Origin: Plutella xylostella
Lineage: Eukaryota > Arthropoda > Insecta > Lepidoptera > Plutellidae
NCBI RefSeq assembly: GCF_932276165.1
Contig: NC_063995.1
Coordinates: forward strand, 7,068,001-7,132,000
Reading direction: 5' to 3'
DNA: 64,000 nt
The notes beneath the pieces were generated by a model. The model had not been told where the DNA came from, did no database searches, and worked only from the letters and a program-made list of their open reading frames with translations. Both the position numbers and the translations under genes were made by a program. This document shows positions 48,561 through 61,350 of this stretch, one piece after another (position 1 is the stretch's first letter; each line of letters starts with the position of its first letter).

Positions 48561-51500
48561 GTAAGAATTTTCCGCTGTACATTTGTACTCACGTGTCTAC
48601 ACAGAATCTAGATGTGCACGTTTCCGCAGGATGTTTTCCTTCACCGTATCTATCTAATACATGGAAGTAATAAGTAAGTAATTACAGCCTTCTGATCGTA
48701 CGGTGGCTGTAGAGCGAAATTTCACTATGCCAGAAGTATATCATAATTATAACTAGCACTCTCGGACAACGATAGCCAACCAGTAGAATCGGATCTTCGC
48801 TTTACGGACGGAGTCCATAGAGCATGCTACATAGTTAAATTATAGTAAGTAACGATTTTCCTCATCCAACAACCCTAAATACAAGTTGTATCTTGCAAGA
48901 CCAAACACTTCATAATAATATGATAAAACGTATGACACCCCTGTAAAATATGCTGTAAACTAATCCTTGACAGGATAAGAAGATGCATTAGGTGCTGCAC
49001 TTAAATTTCACTTGCATTTTATGTAAAGTTCCAATGTGGGTTCCCTACTGTAGGTACAATATGATTAGATCCACCTTTCGAGCACAGCTATGCTCGTAAC
49101 ATTTTCCCCATCTGAAAATCTAAAATGCTGACTGTACAAGAGCAATAATCACACAAACACCTCTATTGGTACTCTCTACTCAATCAAGAACACAAAACTT
49201 AAAGCCATATTATAACAAAGTAACAAAAACTAGCAAATTTAGTCCCTTACCAGTTTTTAAAATGTAGAATGTAATAAAAGTTCCGCGTTGTCCATTTAAT
49301 ACTTTTCTTTCCTACTGACTTTTATTTGCCTTTTTTCAGCAATAACTTTGTGAAACATTTCGTTCTGAGAATTTAGAACTAAACTTAATATAAGTATAAT
49401 TTTTATTTGAAGTTTCTTCTGTCTTGAAGTTTTCATGAAAGAGCTATTTTCAAGAGATTCGTGTTCCCGTCTGGACTCAAGGGTAGACTTGGGACAGACA
49501 CAGACCAATTGGTTCATTTCAAAGGTCAAGATTTAAGAGGGCAGATAGCTGATCGTCTGTGTTAATTTAGGAATTTCAGTTCGGATAAGATTTTGTGCTC
49601 CGTTCTCTCCTTCCTTCCCTTTCAATGAGAACACATAACTTACTTACCTATTATAAAATAAACATAAGCCCTTACTTAGTTTTCGCTGTTTAGAGAACTC
49701 ATCTTTTATTTTCATCAATGTGTATAAGTATAAGTAGTCAATACTCATAATGGCCAAATATTCTTACTCCTTGTCTCATCCTTCCTTAAACCAATAAATG
49801 TGTAAGCACAGACATTAGTGATTCCCGGCACAATCGCAACTCAGCGGACAATGGCTCAGCAACTGACTGGACCCACCTCCGGGTTTACTTTATTTGCTAC
49901 AGCCAGCTTCATAAGTAGCTATAATAATATTTTCCACATGCATCACTTATTACTGAACTTTTAAAAGCTGGCTTAATTTAACTCGTAGTTCCTTTTGCTC
50001 CTGTGCCTAAATACTAAAATTATGTAAGAGTATGGATAATATGGTAGCTCTCTCAATATCATATCAATTTTTTTAGGTATGATTACTGTTCATGTCATTG
50101 AAAATAAGTCCGTTGTTGGATTCGTGTGTAAAATTTCACAACATAAAAATATACAAGCAATATTCAATAATAGTCTTGAATGCTTAGCATTCTTCAACGC
50201 TCCTCTCGGATGCTTCAAACGTAGATTCTGAACACAAGCCAGGAATTCCTAGTTAACATCCAAAGAATCAATTCCGATTGTAACAACAATAAAATCGTCG
50301 AGCAAACACTCGTAGACGCTACAAATTGGGTATTTTGTGTGAGCGAAGGACGCCCCCGGACGGCAACTAGCGGGGGCACTCGCGGTAACCACTTCACATT
50401 CAATCTAACATAGATGCTCCAAGTTAATTAAACCTACAAATGTCTAACAGATCTAGTTGGTACATATTTATACACATCAATAAATTAAAACATAAATTAC
50501 TTACACATAATAAGTTATAAACATTATGCTATGATTCATCAGCAAACCTTAAACAGTGCTAACGTTATGCAAAGTTATTCAACGACTAGTTTCAAACAAA
50601 ACATTCTATATTAACACTGATTTATGACAGTTTTATAAGCACTTAGTAAATTCTAGGCGTACGAGTGCATTCAATTTATACGTCCATAGGTGTGCGATTT
50701 ATCACCGGCGCGGGGCGGCGGCGGCGACGGCGGGAGGAGATGCGCATTGTGCATGCAGCGCATGCGCGCGCGCACCTGCGCCTCACGACGTATTCCAGTT
50801 ACTGCATTGTTTTGCGCGTGTGAAGAAAATTATTCGAATTTTAAATTGTTTGCGATCCTCGTTATTTCATTTGACAACGCTTTTTGTTGGTCTCCGAGCG
50901 GCCGGTTTCATTTGCACGCACGATTTATTTCCTTTCGTGGTATAATTCCACCAAGGAACCTGTCTCAAAGAATCTACCTGTAGGTTGCCTAACCTATGTA
51001 AAATATTTCTCAAAGCTAACATATTTGTAGTGCACCTATGTAGGTAATATCGCTAATTGAATAATTAACTTTTTTTAAAACCAGCAGATCAAATTCATTT
51101 TACCCAAATAGGAATACCTACCTGAAAAAGGCTTAGAGCGGAACTTTTAATATTCTTCAGCGGCCGCCGCGCTTCCGTTAGGCGCTACGCAAACAAACAT
51201 CATCGCAAGTCTCTGAATATTGCCTTTTTGTAACTAAGTCCACCGTGCGAAAAATTATAGGCTATTTGGTTTGCTTCGCTTCGCTATTAATAAATATAAT
51301 GTTTTAATTTAATAATACCTTTATCATCTGTATTATTAGCATAAAGAAACAACTGAATGAAATCCCTCAAAAGCACTATCCTAAAACAACAAGCCTATGC
51401 AAATACTCCAACTATAGCTGTTACTACACTATATCCATCCTTGTACAATTGGCTCCATCACAATCTATACTTTTACATAATATTATACTATTACTTTTAC

Positions 51501-54224
51501 AACGGTTAACGGCCTCACAAAAGAAAATACGTTAAAACAAAGAGTTCCACAGTTCCACTTCCAACCCTCGAACAGACTCCAGGAAATAAATATGAGGACC
51601 ATAGACAAGGGTTCCGTTTTATTCCATTGTGTTCCCTAATAAGTGGCTCACATAGGCCCAGACCACACGCAGTCGTTGCACCAGGCTCCCTTCAGGGAAG
51701 GGGTGGAAGGAGACGGTTGAGTTACGGGCGTAGTTTATAGTGCCACTTGAAATACATAGTAATCTTTTTTAGAATCTTTGCTAGAGCTACATACCTATTA
51801 TTAACGTTACGCGAATCCTCGTAATGATCGTTTAGGTGTAATTTTGTAAGTTGTAAGTTTGGTGGTTTTCTCAGTGGAATCTTTTCATTGCCCGTGAGTG
51901 CATAATTATGTTAACATAGGTGTTGTAAGAGCATTTACATACTAATACTTAGCCGATATTAAAATGGAAGACCTTTTTTCAATCAGTCTTGTACATTTGC
52001 ACTGTGATTTATTTATAAATAGGCATATTCACGATTAGTTTCATGTAGCTGAAAATTACGTTATGCTATTGCTACGTTATGAAACCCGTATGACGTCGTA
52101 AGTATAGTTACCTATAATTATATGTACCTAAATAGAGTTTACATCACAATATGTATGCATTTTTAATCAAGGCATAACTGTAATATTAACCGTTAATGAG
52201 ATTATTACCAATAATTAAATAAATTTCAGTGTAAAAATAGCGTCCGCCAGTGAAGCGAAATTTCCGATAACAAAGTTTACATTGTAGGTTCATTGTTCGT
52301 TAAGTTTTAACGGTAAAAGCGATATCATTTATATTAATTTACCTTCTTTATAGGTGAACGAGGTCGTTATCTGCTGAAATGTTTTTTTTGTTCATAATTT
52401 ATGAGAAATATGAACTTCGTATGGTAAAGTTTTGTGTACTGCCCGACTATGAGTGCGTCTTTCTAAAGTCCGTACGAAATTAATAATATGATAATAGATA
52501 AATAGATAATAGCAATGAGGAGAAATGGCGTAACTTCTAATAATTTCATTGTGATCCCTTCATAATGGTTCAAAAGGTACGAAATTAGATTCCCGTAGTC
52601 GGCACTTTTAGTTCATTAGTTGAAACAACCCGAGCTGGATTGGCGAGCCTAATTAGTAGTCACAGACCGTCCACTGAGACTAAAAGCTACTATACGACTC
52701 ACAGAGTTATAGGCTATTTAGTGAGTTCTAGCTTTTTACACACCCATTTTAGGTTACAATATTTTTTTAGATGTAATATTCTATTATAGCACGATTGCTC
52801 AACTGTTCAATAACACATCCAATACCTATGTCGGTTAGTAAACGTAATAATATTTTTTACGGGCTTCGGATTTGATTTCTATGAACACATACATACTCTG
52901 TGATATGAAAGTCAATGAAAAGGGTATTGGTAGTGGTGGGAACATGCGGGAATCTCTAATGTTATCACTACTTTTCCCCGCTCTATGCTATTAATAATAA
53001 GTGCATTCGCTCGCCTCGTCTTAGTTTTAGCGCAGAGATAGCAGCACGGAGCCGGAGCTTTTAATCACTTTGAATAGTTAATACTTAGATAATCTTTAGA
53101 ATACGGAATACTTTCAAAGATTACCACTTTTGTAATAAAGTCTATATTTTTCTTTCTTAGATAAATTGGTAAAATTATTTATCCGTAAGAAAAGTCGAGA
53201 AATTATAAGTATAATGAAATACTGAAATATTGGACCACCCGCTCAAAACAATGCAACCACTACGAAAAGGCCATTATTCAAAATGTCGATCAAAATCAAT
53301 CAGATATTTTCTTTCAATTTCCTTTCAGGAATCGCATTCCATCACCGCAAGGTCGTCTAGAGGTCGGAATAAAATGTTCATTATTCATTGAGCCGCAGCT
53401 CCAGCGCCGCTGCCGCTAAAATGATTGAAACACCCGAATCACGGCTTTACGATTAACCTCTTTTACGACCTCGCCCTGAATATTTTACACACATTACTCT
53501 AGCAATATCTATGAGGGACAGGGTTTTATATCTTGTTGACGTAAAGATAGGCCTTTGATTTTATTTTCTTTTGAGATTGGTTTCATCATTGTTTTAATCC
53601 AACGACAGAGTTTAAACTGTACAGTATCTTTTGATTACGTGAGCCGTGAGCATTGTTTAGGCGCAACATCCAATGTCCACCAATCTCCTCATGCTTTTCT
53701 CACACCGTTGTCGGGGTGTCGTCGCCTCAAAGCTTTAATTACTCTTCAGACAAAGTTAGGGTCCGAGTTTTCAGAGAGTATTTACTTCTGTTTAATGGCC
53801 CTCACAAATTCGCGACATTTGAAAGACCATTAATTATCGTTTCAACTTAACTATCATGATTGAAATCTGCATAAAACACAATTTAACACTTTAGAGCAAG
53901 TCTGTTTATTATTTAAATCAGTATACTTGAAGCTGTCTGAATGCGTCCCTGGAAGTGGACAGTTGCCTGCATTCCCGCGTCAGAGATACGAGTAGAGGCG
54001 AGGAGTTATTCCGACGATAACGAGCAGGTGTTGACAACACTCATGAAACCAAACACTGAGCCCTCTGGGCCTGTTTGCTCAGAAACTAAGGATATTTGAA
54101 CAGGCTTTCTTGATGTTAGAACTTAATTTGTTAACATAAACAGTTGGGAAACATGCAATCCCAGCTAGGGCATGAAGATAAAGTTGGGAGGTATTTTAAT
54201 CCGTTAATTTCCCTTTGTCAACAG
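48561..54224 (+). other. Glypican intron (5.7 kb)
   Basis: Bounded by GTAAGA and GTCAACAG. It contains a GC-rich patch at 50700-50785 with GGC units and a CATGCGCGCGCG string, which could be an internal regulatory island. A MITE-B end fragment lies at 51862-51902. I see no additional in-phase exon. Confidence 0.75.
51862..51902. mobile_element. MITE-B terminal fragment
   Basis: GTGGTTTTCTCAGTGGAATC followed by TTTTCATTGCCCGTGAGTG is the reverse complement of the MITE-B left end (compare 31534-31575). Only about 40 bp remain. Confidence 0.7.
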
Positions 54225-54556
54225 AGCACCTGACGGAGCTGTCTCACCAGTCACAGAACAAGACGGCGATATTCTTCACGCAGATGTACAAGGGGTACGC
54301 GTCGCGCGCGCTGGGCCCGCTCGCCACGCTGTTCCAGGACATCCGGCTGGTGCTGTCGTCAGCCGCGGGGGAGGACTTCGAGGCGCCGCCGCCGCGGGAC
54401 CTCGCCCAGAGCGCAAGGAAGTTCTTCGGGGGCGTGTTCCCGGTTGTCTACCACCACGTGCTGAAGCTCGACGGCAAGTGGTTCACTCCGGAATACGAGG
54501 CCTGCGTGTGGGACGTGTACGAGCTCGCGCAGCCCTTCGGTGAAGTTCCACATCAG
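54225..54556 (+). CDS. Glypican (dally/dally-like family), exon B
   Basis: A 332-bp exon after CAACAG, ending at CATCAG before GTCAGT. It carries 2 bases plus 110 codons. It starts EHLTELSHQSQNKTAIFFTQ, with a possible N-glycosylation site at NKT. It continues GPLATLFQDIRLVL, then KFFGGVFPVVYHHVL, and FTPEYEACVWDVYELAQPFG near the end. The order (NKT helix, FF..FP.VY, EY..C, PFG.VP) is the conserved helical core of the glypican family. The exon ends in phase 0, matching exon C. Confidence 0.93.
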
Positions 54557-54881
54557 GTCAGTCAGATATTTAAATTGTGCCTCTCACGTAGGTATGCTAC
54601 TTGGAAGTTTAATAGATACTAAATGTATTTGGGCACATCTCACACACGGCCGTCTGATCCTAAGCTAGGAAGAGGCTGTAATATATATTGTCCGATACCC
54701 ATATGGGTATCGGACAGCTGATATATCTAGATACATATACATAAGAACACCCAAGACCCAAGTTCAAATACCTGCCCCGGCCAGACATCGAACCCGGGAC
54801 CTCCGGCATAGCAGTCAGGGTCACTAACCACCACACCATTCGCTCTTCTTCCCCCTTATTGACTCTCTGTGTTCCCTCCAG
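54557..54881 (+). other. Glypican short intron, mostly SINE
   Basis: A 325-bp intron. About two thirds of it is the minus-strand SINE at 54631-54845, leaving a short 5' part and a pyrimidine-rich 3' end (TGTGTTCCCTCCAG) as the splice acceptor. Confidence 0.9.
54631..54845 (-). mobile_element. tRNA-derived SINE, reverse copy inside glypican intron
   Basis: The reverse complement matches the 44424-44681 SINE: box B region GGTCCCGGGTTCGATGTCTG, box A region TGGTGTGGTGG, TTGGGTCTTGGGTGTTC, and the 3' part CGGCCGTGTGTGAGATGTGC. It has internal differences and a small palindrome at about 54696-54716 (GATACCCATATGGGTATC). No target-site duplication is visible, so it is older than the 44.4-kb copy. 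Its head lies only about 35 bp from the exon C acceptor. Confidence 0.9.
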
Positions 54882-55096
54882 TTCGGCGGTTCCCTCTCGC
54901 GGTCGCTAGAGGGCGCGCGCTCGCTGCTGCAGGCGCTGGCGCTGGGCGCGGGCGCGCTGGCGGCCGGGGAGCAGGTGCTGGCGCGCGGCAGTGACGACGC
55001 GTGCGGCGCCGCGCTGCTGCGCGCTGCCGGCTGCTCGCACTGCCGCGGACACGGCGCCAGGCCGTGCCGGAACTACTGCTTGAATGTCGCGAGAGG
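54882..55096 (+). CDS. Glypican (dally/dally-like family), exon C: central Cys-rich motif
   Basis: A 215-bp exon after CCTCCAG, ending at GAGAGG before GTGAGA. It has 71 codons plus two bases. It includes SLEGARSLLQALALGAGALA, then SDDACGAALLRAAGCSHCRG and PCRNYCLNVARG. The C..ALL...CSHC.G...PC.NYC.NV.RGC pattern is the most recognisable signature of glypicans, and five cysteines fall here. Third codon positions are strongly GC. The two trailing bases complete a Gly codon with the first base of exon D, restoring the RGC motif. Confidence 0.95.
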
Positions 55097-55426
55097 GTGA
55101 GAGGATATTTACATTATTTACTATCAGATACATCATTAATTAGGGAAGGATATGTGCAAAGGCGTAACACGTAGTGGCAACGGTTCGACGACCGGCGGAT
55201 TGCAATGGGAAAGTTCGTCTAAAGAAAGATTTTTGGGTTATATCCAACAGTGTTGTAATTTGGGCTAATTATGATGATTAGCAGTAATTAGTGACATAGC
55301 TCACACTAGCATCATGCTAAATTGACTGGGTATCATGATGAAAATATTACAGGCAGCTCCCGCACTCATTCATTAAACTTCTAAGTCAGTCAGTAACTCT
55401 CCCTCTAACTCTCCCTCCCCCCGCAG
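55097..55426 (+). other. Glypican intron (330 bp)
   Basis: Bounded by GTGAGA and a strong pyrimidine tract ending CCCCCCGCAG. No repeat identified. Confidence 0.88.
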
Positions 55427-55598
55427 CTGCATCGGCTCGCTGGTCTCCGAACTGGAGGCGCCGTGGGCGGGCTACGTGGAGGGTGTGGAGCGGCTGGCGC
55501 GCGCCACCGACGCCGACGCCGCCCTGCGCGCGCTCGACACGCGCGTGTCAGAGGCCGTCATGCACGCGCTCGAGAACCACGCCGTGCTGGTTAAGAAG
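55427..55598 (+). CDS. Glypican (dally/dally-like family), exon D
   Basis: A 172-bp exon: one base completing a split codon plus 57 codons. It begins CIGSLVSELEAPWAGYVEGV and ends LDTRVSEAVMHALENHAVLV-KK before GTCAGT (phase 0). The segment from the RGC cysteine through a helix to the V..KV region is standard for the family. Together the four exons hold 10 of the roughly 14 conserved cysteines. The remaining core, the Ser-Gly glycosaminoglycan sites and the GPI-anchor signal must lie in later exons not seen here. PWAGYVEGVERL seems closer to the dally/GPC3-5 pattern to me, while C..ALL...CSHCRG recalls dally-like/GPC4-6, so I do not name the orthologue. Confidence 0.93.
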
Positions 55599-58500
55599 GT
55601 CAGTATGACTAGGATGCAATGTCGGGAGACGCCTGCGATGGTTGACAAATAAACTGCCAGCTGTCGCTACACGGGTTCGTTATCGACATATATATATAAA
55701 TGTCACTAGTCACTACATAATAACTATTATACATATGTGATTGGTAGAATATGCATTAAAAGAGTTCATCGATAACGAGCCCGTGTAGCGGCCAGTGGCC
55801 ACTGATGATAGCAACGTTGACCACACCTTCTTGTTTGTGTGGGTAGGTGTGGTGTAGAAATTCATGGTTGACGAGCAGATCTACAATAATTTAAGTAGGT
55901 TCAGGACTATTACAACCTTTTTAAAAAATCAGTACATCTAGAACTTACCCTACTTAAAAAAAGTATATTAATAGAGTAACCACCAGCTAAAGCTCTTAGG
56001 ATTTTTATCAGTAGTGTAAACATGCATTCGTCGCCTCGGCGTGTGTTAGTAAATAGAGGCGCATCTCCACCGCCGCCGCCGCCGCCGCCGCTGTCGTCAG
56101 TTTAGACGGCGGCCCATCCTTGACCGAGGCTGGCGAAGGATTTATTGCCTTGATGACATTGTATTACCTACAAAGCTTAAATTTACTAGACATAATATAC
56201 TTATACGGTATACAATGTACCTATTAAATGCTTGGAAATATAATTATGTTAAAAGATTTTATTATAATCTGTCTATGATACGTAAGAGCTGCCAACCCAT
56301 TAATGAAGAATATGTAGACCTGTTCCACGCGTAAGTAGTACTAAGCAGTGTAGCACACAATGAAGTTCAACTTGGAAGAAGTTCAAGTGAAGATGCAAGA
56401 AACTCTGCATTGTTTATAGGAGGACGTGGTTACTGAATGCACGTCGCAAATCGCAATTCTAGACACAAGCCTGAAGTTTAGCGCCTGAGATCAGAACTAG
56501 TGCATTACCTGGCTGCAATTAGCCAACTGGCAAACCGTGAACTACAGTTCCTGTACAACAGACTACAACTGAGTACGTCGAGCTACTCCATGTGTGTCTA
56601 ATCTCACCAATTTGTTATCCGCGAACAAGTCTATTGCCGCTCGTTAAAACAACTCAAAATTTATAGCTTCTCACTATAATAATGTTTGATTTATTGTAGT
56701 TGGAGCAACTAATAGAAGTTATACTCGTATTTTGTCCGCCATTTTCTAGCGACAGTCGTATTACACCCATCGGGTCGTAAATCGCGGCTCCACCGTTGGT
56801 CGGCTCCCTGTGCGAGCCTCCGATTGCTGTAATGTAAAATATGGTTTAATGCGGAAACAAACTCATCATTTATGGAAAGAGTTGGCAGGGCGCCGAGTCT
56901 GTCCGAATATTCCATTAGGCTAGATGTTTCAATTAGTGCTGAGATGTTTTCTTGTGAAACTGGTTAGTGGCTGTTGCGCTTGCGGTCATAAAATTCGGTA
57001 TCGTTTCTTAGATAGCGGTATAATAGCACTCGCTGCGAGTCAGAGAGCGTAGGCCGCGGGTCAGCCGTGGGCGCGGGTCGCCGCTCTCCTCCGAGATTAA
57101 CAACAAAGGAAATGGCTTATGAACAGCCCATTACCAGTTTTATAGCGATTTCTGAGTTAATTCCTTAATTGCGATGTTTAGCGGACGATAACAGCAAAAA
57201 ACATAATATATAATCGATAACATAAAAAGCTAGACATGCAAAAATTTACCATGGAAAATTTGTAATTTAGGCATTCAAGTCGTCTAAGCAAGAAATTCAC
57301 AGAAAAAGGCCGATTCTGTTTAAGCGTTTACGTGTCTCGAATGGATGATGTCATCTTGTTTGCAAGTTGCAAAGGAAACCGATCCTGGCGACGACGCTCA
57401 CAATGTCACTGCAACAATATGAGGGGCGAACTGCAAGCGACTCATTCCTCGCCTGGAACCGTTTTAATCTACGACCGATAGACTGCTTCCGTAACTAATG
57501 GAACGAGCCAGTCCCTTTGAATTTTATCGACAAAGCCCGTGTAAAAAGATCTAGTGCCTTCTTTTTTTTGTAAAACGTTTTAGACTAAGTGAATGTCACG
57601 TAGTTTATTGCCGGGAACGGCGGCAAATGAAATTAAATTCGCGCTCAGCCGTGGATGACGATTTCATTATCGCAACAGGGACGCGTCACGAGCAGCTATT
57701 GATAACGAGAACGCTTTACTTTTCTTCTTTTAAGTGCTTATATTTAACAAATGACGTAATATATATAATATAAATTGCGGGAAAAAATTGCCGGAATTTA
57801 TGTAGCATGTGTACTGTATTATGGTTTTTTACATAGCCCTGCCAGAAAGGAAGGCATTACTGACAAGCTCTCAAGCATTTTATTTTGGGAGGAAACATTA
57901 CTGCTTTCATGAGGCGCCTGAAGGGCCGTATGGATACGCACATTGCACGTTCCCTCGCACACAACTCACGCAGAAACAGCCAGGAAAAGAGGCTGCACTT
58001 AAATGTTAAACCGAGGAAACAACAGAGAATAGGTTGTAAAACTTCAGCTTCGTCTGAAATATGGTTCGCTGTGGGTATAAGTTATTGGCTGCATGAAATT
58101 TATGGAAGGCCGGCCTCGGCACTCCGGCGTTATTCACTTTTATGATGGCTATAGAGTAGCACCCAGCGGCCGTCGCGCCTTCTGGACACATTTGTTATAC
58201 CTGCTGTATATTACCATATAATTGCCAGCAGTATATATTCAAAGTTCAAATTAGGTATATCCATTTTATGCTAATGTATTGGTATATTATTATGCCAAAT
58301 CCCTCCAACCTTGAAGCAGACCCATATGGCTAGCAGAGGCTGTTTATGTATTAATATGTGTCACCGACTGAGCTACATTTATCATTGAATGGAGTTATGC
58401 ATTATTAATTGTCCATTCATCAGAACCCAAATCCAATTCATCAAGGAAACTAAAACATAAACAATAGCGTGTGATTGACAAAATTGTCATAACTATACAT

Positions 58501-58795
58501 AATACATAACATAACAAGTACATAATACAAAGCGATATCCCGCAGACAATGGGCAGACATGGCTTCCTGTGACTCACGCCCGACTCACGGGATTATGTCA
58601 TATTCTCAAGGGCGGCGTTTCCGTTCGCTAATTCGGAACCTTTAAACAAATGACACACTATTTATGTATCCTTATTGCCTTATTGGTGACCGGTAGAGAT
58701 AATGTCGGCAATAACAGTTGCTTGGCTTGAATTTTAAACGCGGTTTTTTACTTTAACGATTAGGTAGAACATCTGACTTAAATAATTTTACTCTT
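55599..58795 (+). other. Downstream intron or intergenic DNA
   Basis: Begins with the exon D donor GTCAGT. No further glypican exon was found in any frame, so the next exon is probably beyond the window. A GCC run lies at 56071-56091. Short open frames at 57809-58145 have no domain. Confidence 0.5.
55655..55800. mobile_element. Small inverted-repeat element in glypican intron
   Basis: The left end CTGTCGCTACACGGGTTCGT (continuing TATCGA) and the right end (TCGATAACGAGCCCGTGTAG) are inverted copies of about 27 bp around an AT-rich centre. It has the shape of a miniature DNA element; no second copy in this window. Confidence 0.65.
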
Positions 58796-58933
58796 AGGGC
58801 CACTTGCACCAACATATTAAATCTAGATTTAGTGTTAAATCTTGATTTAGTGTAAAATTTTATATGGACTGACGTTTCTTAAATCGAGATTTGACACTAA
58901 ATCTAGATTTAATATGTTTCTGCAAGTGGCCCT
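58796..58933. mobile_element. MITE-D: 138-bp palindromic element
   Basis: The ends AGGGCCACTTGCACCAACAT and (reverse complement of the right end) AGGGCCACTTGCAGAAACAT are nearly identical inverted repeats. They continue inward through ATTAAATCTAGATTTAGTGT. There is no coding capacity. GGCCACTTGCA ends are common in lepidopteran miniature elements. Confidence 0.85.
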
Positions 58934-61279
58934 TAGTTATAAAAAAATACTTTATTGGTAATAACATCATTTTGAACAAATATTAAAGCACATTTCAAAA
59001 ACCAATATTTTTCGTCTTACCCAAACAACGGAATCCACTTTTCCCGTAGATAAGTTGCAAAGTAGAAATTTGTTTTTCTTCAATCAGAGGAGGAGGAAGC
59101 GAGATTACGTAGACTGCGAAGTTGGTTCGATCGGGCCTTCATTTCCGACGACTCAGTTGCTGGAAAACGTTGCTCGAACTCGCTTCTTATACGTTTGAAT
59201 TAAAATTGCTTAGTCATTGAAACTCTACTGCATTTCCACTCTGTGTCGACTAACATATCCATTTAACTTCATATTATTTAATTCCTTTTTAATTATTAAA
59301 TTAGTTTTAAAAAAAACTGAAACTTATATGGCTCATAATATTTATGATCCATGGGTTCTGTATTAAACAACTATTCCCTCTCATATTATTAACAATCCAT
59401 CAGTATTGTGCTTTGCTTTTACATATACAGAACAAACATACTCACCTCTCTAGTCCAATAAGTAAGAGAAAACATCGCAATACATCATTACATAGCCGTA
59501 GTTTGATCAAGTTTCCGTCGTGGACTGTGCGATGTCATCGGCCCACGCGCGGAGCTTTCACAAGTTCGAATCCCATAGAAGATGAAGGGATGAGTCGGTC
59601 TATGTTGAATACGGCACAAAGTGCAGTATAAATCATATTTGATCAGTTCGCAACGACAAGGGCCTCCCACGCGCCCGCTCCGAGACACATACAGGAAACC
59701 TGCGAATTCAATTAGGTAAATAAAGTACACAAAATTACATCACTTATGATTGTTTTGTAAGTACCTACACAAAAACAGAACAGAAAGGGTGATCTTATCA
59801 CTAAAATTAATTCCTTTCAGAGAACCTTTGGGTGGAAGAATATGCCTGCCTATGTAGGTTTAAAAATGCCGCATAAATTAAACATATACGTATCTAATAG
59901 GTGCAATTAAAAATAGTAAGAATGATTTGCAAGAGCTAATTTTTATATTTAAGTATTATAAACTTTCTATTGCTCTTATAAACCTTCCCGAGTCGAGAGG
60001 CTGCGTAGGCGCAGCAGTCTGACTGCAGCGAGAGCGCCATCGAACAAGATTTATTTATTTATTTACTGCCTCATACCAATTATTTATTGAACTTCTAAAA
60101 CCTCTTTATAGCTGCGATAGAGGCTTCCCCGGCTACCGGCCGTAATGGCTTTTTGATTAACTAGAAAGAGTACTTAAGCAAAAGTTATTAAATATTAAGA
60201 TGTTAGAGGTATATTATCAAAGAAGTTAAATAACTTTTTAATTCGAAAGTGGCGTTTGAGTTTTGGAAATAAATCATTTTTATCGATCGTTATCTTGAGA
60301 CATAAAAGTGTTATGTTTTATCAACTCATTGATTTATAAAATCACAGCTATAGGATAGAATATATATTGGTCGGTTACGCAAATCAAAACACTGAGTAAG
60401 ATTTCTTGCAAACCTTCCATCGTTACAGCGAGCGCAACATTTAGGAAATCGAATAGTGAGTCGGAGCAAAGTTTCGATTTGATAGAAAGATTTTAAAAGT
60501 TTACGACGAAAGTATAATAAATACATAAAAACTAATAGTCCGAAGATAATCTCCGTGAGTTATTGTTCCGAGGCCGCGACGCGTGGGCTGGGGCAGAATT
60601 TTTAGACCCATACACCGCCGCCGCCGTCTACACCACACACGCTATTGTGGTTACAGCATTGTGCTTTTTGTTTGTTTGGAAAAATAAATGTGCTGTTTGC
60701 CATTTTAGATTTGCGGTCTTCTCTTTCTCTACATTGTTCTTGTTAGTTGCGATGATCGCCGATTAATTATATTTCATTGGACACGACTCATAACAAAATC
60801 GTTACAATTTCAATATGGGAAGTCTTTAAAACCGTAAAACTTATGTAGAACGTCACAGGAATCATCTAGTAGCTAAAATGAAGCGTATGAAGCTTTCAAG
60901 ATTCGCATCGCTTTGAAATGTGTTTTATAAAAGTATTTCTCATTAATATTTCATTTTTAAAACACTGTTTTTTAAGAAATATGAAAAATTTAATCCATTT
61001 CAGGCTTTTATTTCAGTTTTTAACTAGCGCAGTCTTCTCAGTAGTCGGTAGTTCGTGGACACGAGCCACTTAGGTCTCATAAGCTGCTACTAATGAGCCT
61101 CACATCTCTACAAAGAGCTAACTAATCTAGCGTTTGTTACTTACATCTATATAGATGTAGACATTAATCCCAGTGCTTGTAACAAAAATAAATAACGACA
61201 CCAATTTTTTTCAAACATTTCATTTAGAATTTGATAAAATATTAAATAACGTTTTACTTGGCATATTAAGTGACTCAAT
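58934..61279. other. Non-coding DNA, no gene recognised
   Basis: No supported exon. Frames at 59344-59730, 60326-60526 and 60563-60766 carry no domain. The 60563 frame is hydrophobic in its second half but shows no further sign of a gene. Confidence 0.45.
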
Positions 61280-61350
61280 ATTGCAGACGCTAGCCTTTTC
61301 CGTTTAGGAGTAATTTGGTAATTGGAGCGTTTTCATTGCTCGTGTGTGTT
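61280..61350 (-). mobile_element. MITE-B fragment, reverse orientation
   Basis: CCGTTTAGGAGTAATTTGGT and GTTTTCATTGCTCGTG are the reverse complement of the left half of the 31534 copy. The other end is missing. Confidence 0.65.

Noticed and set aside
54359..55136. Minus-strand frames opposite glypican exons B and C
   Set aside because: Antisense shadows of GC-rich coding exons.
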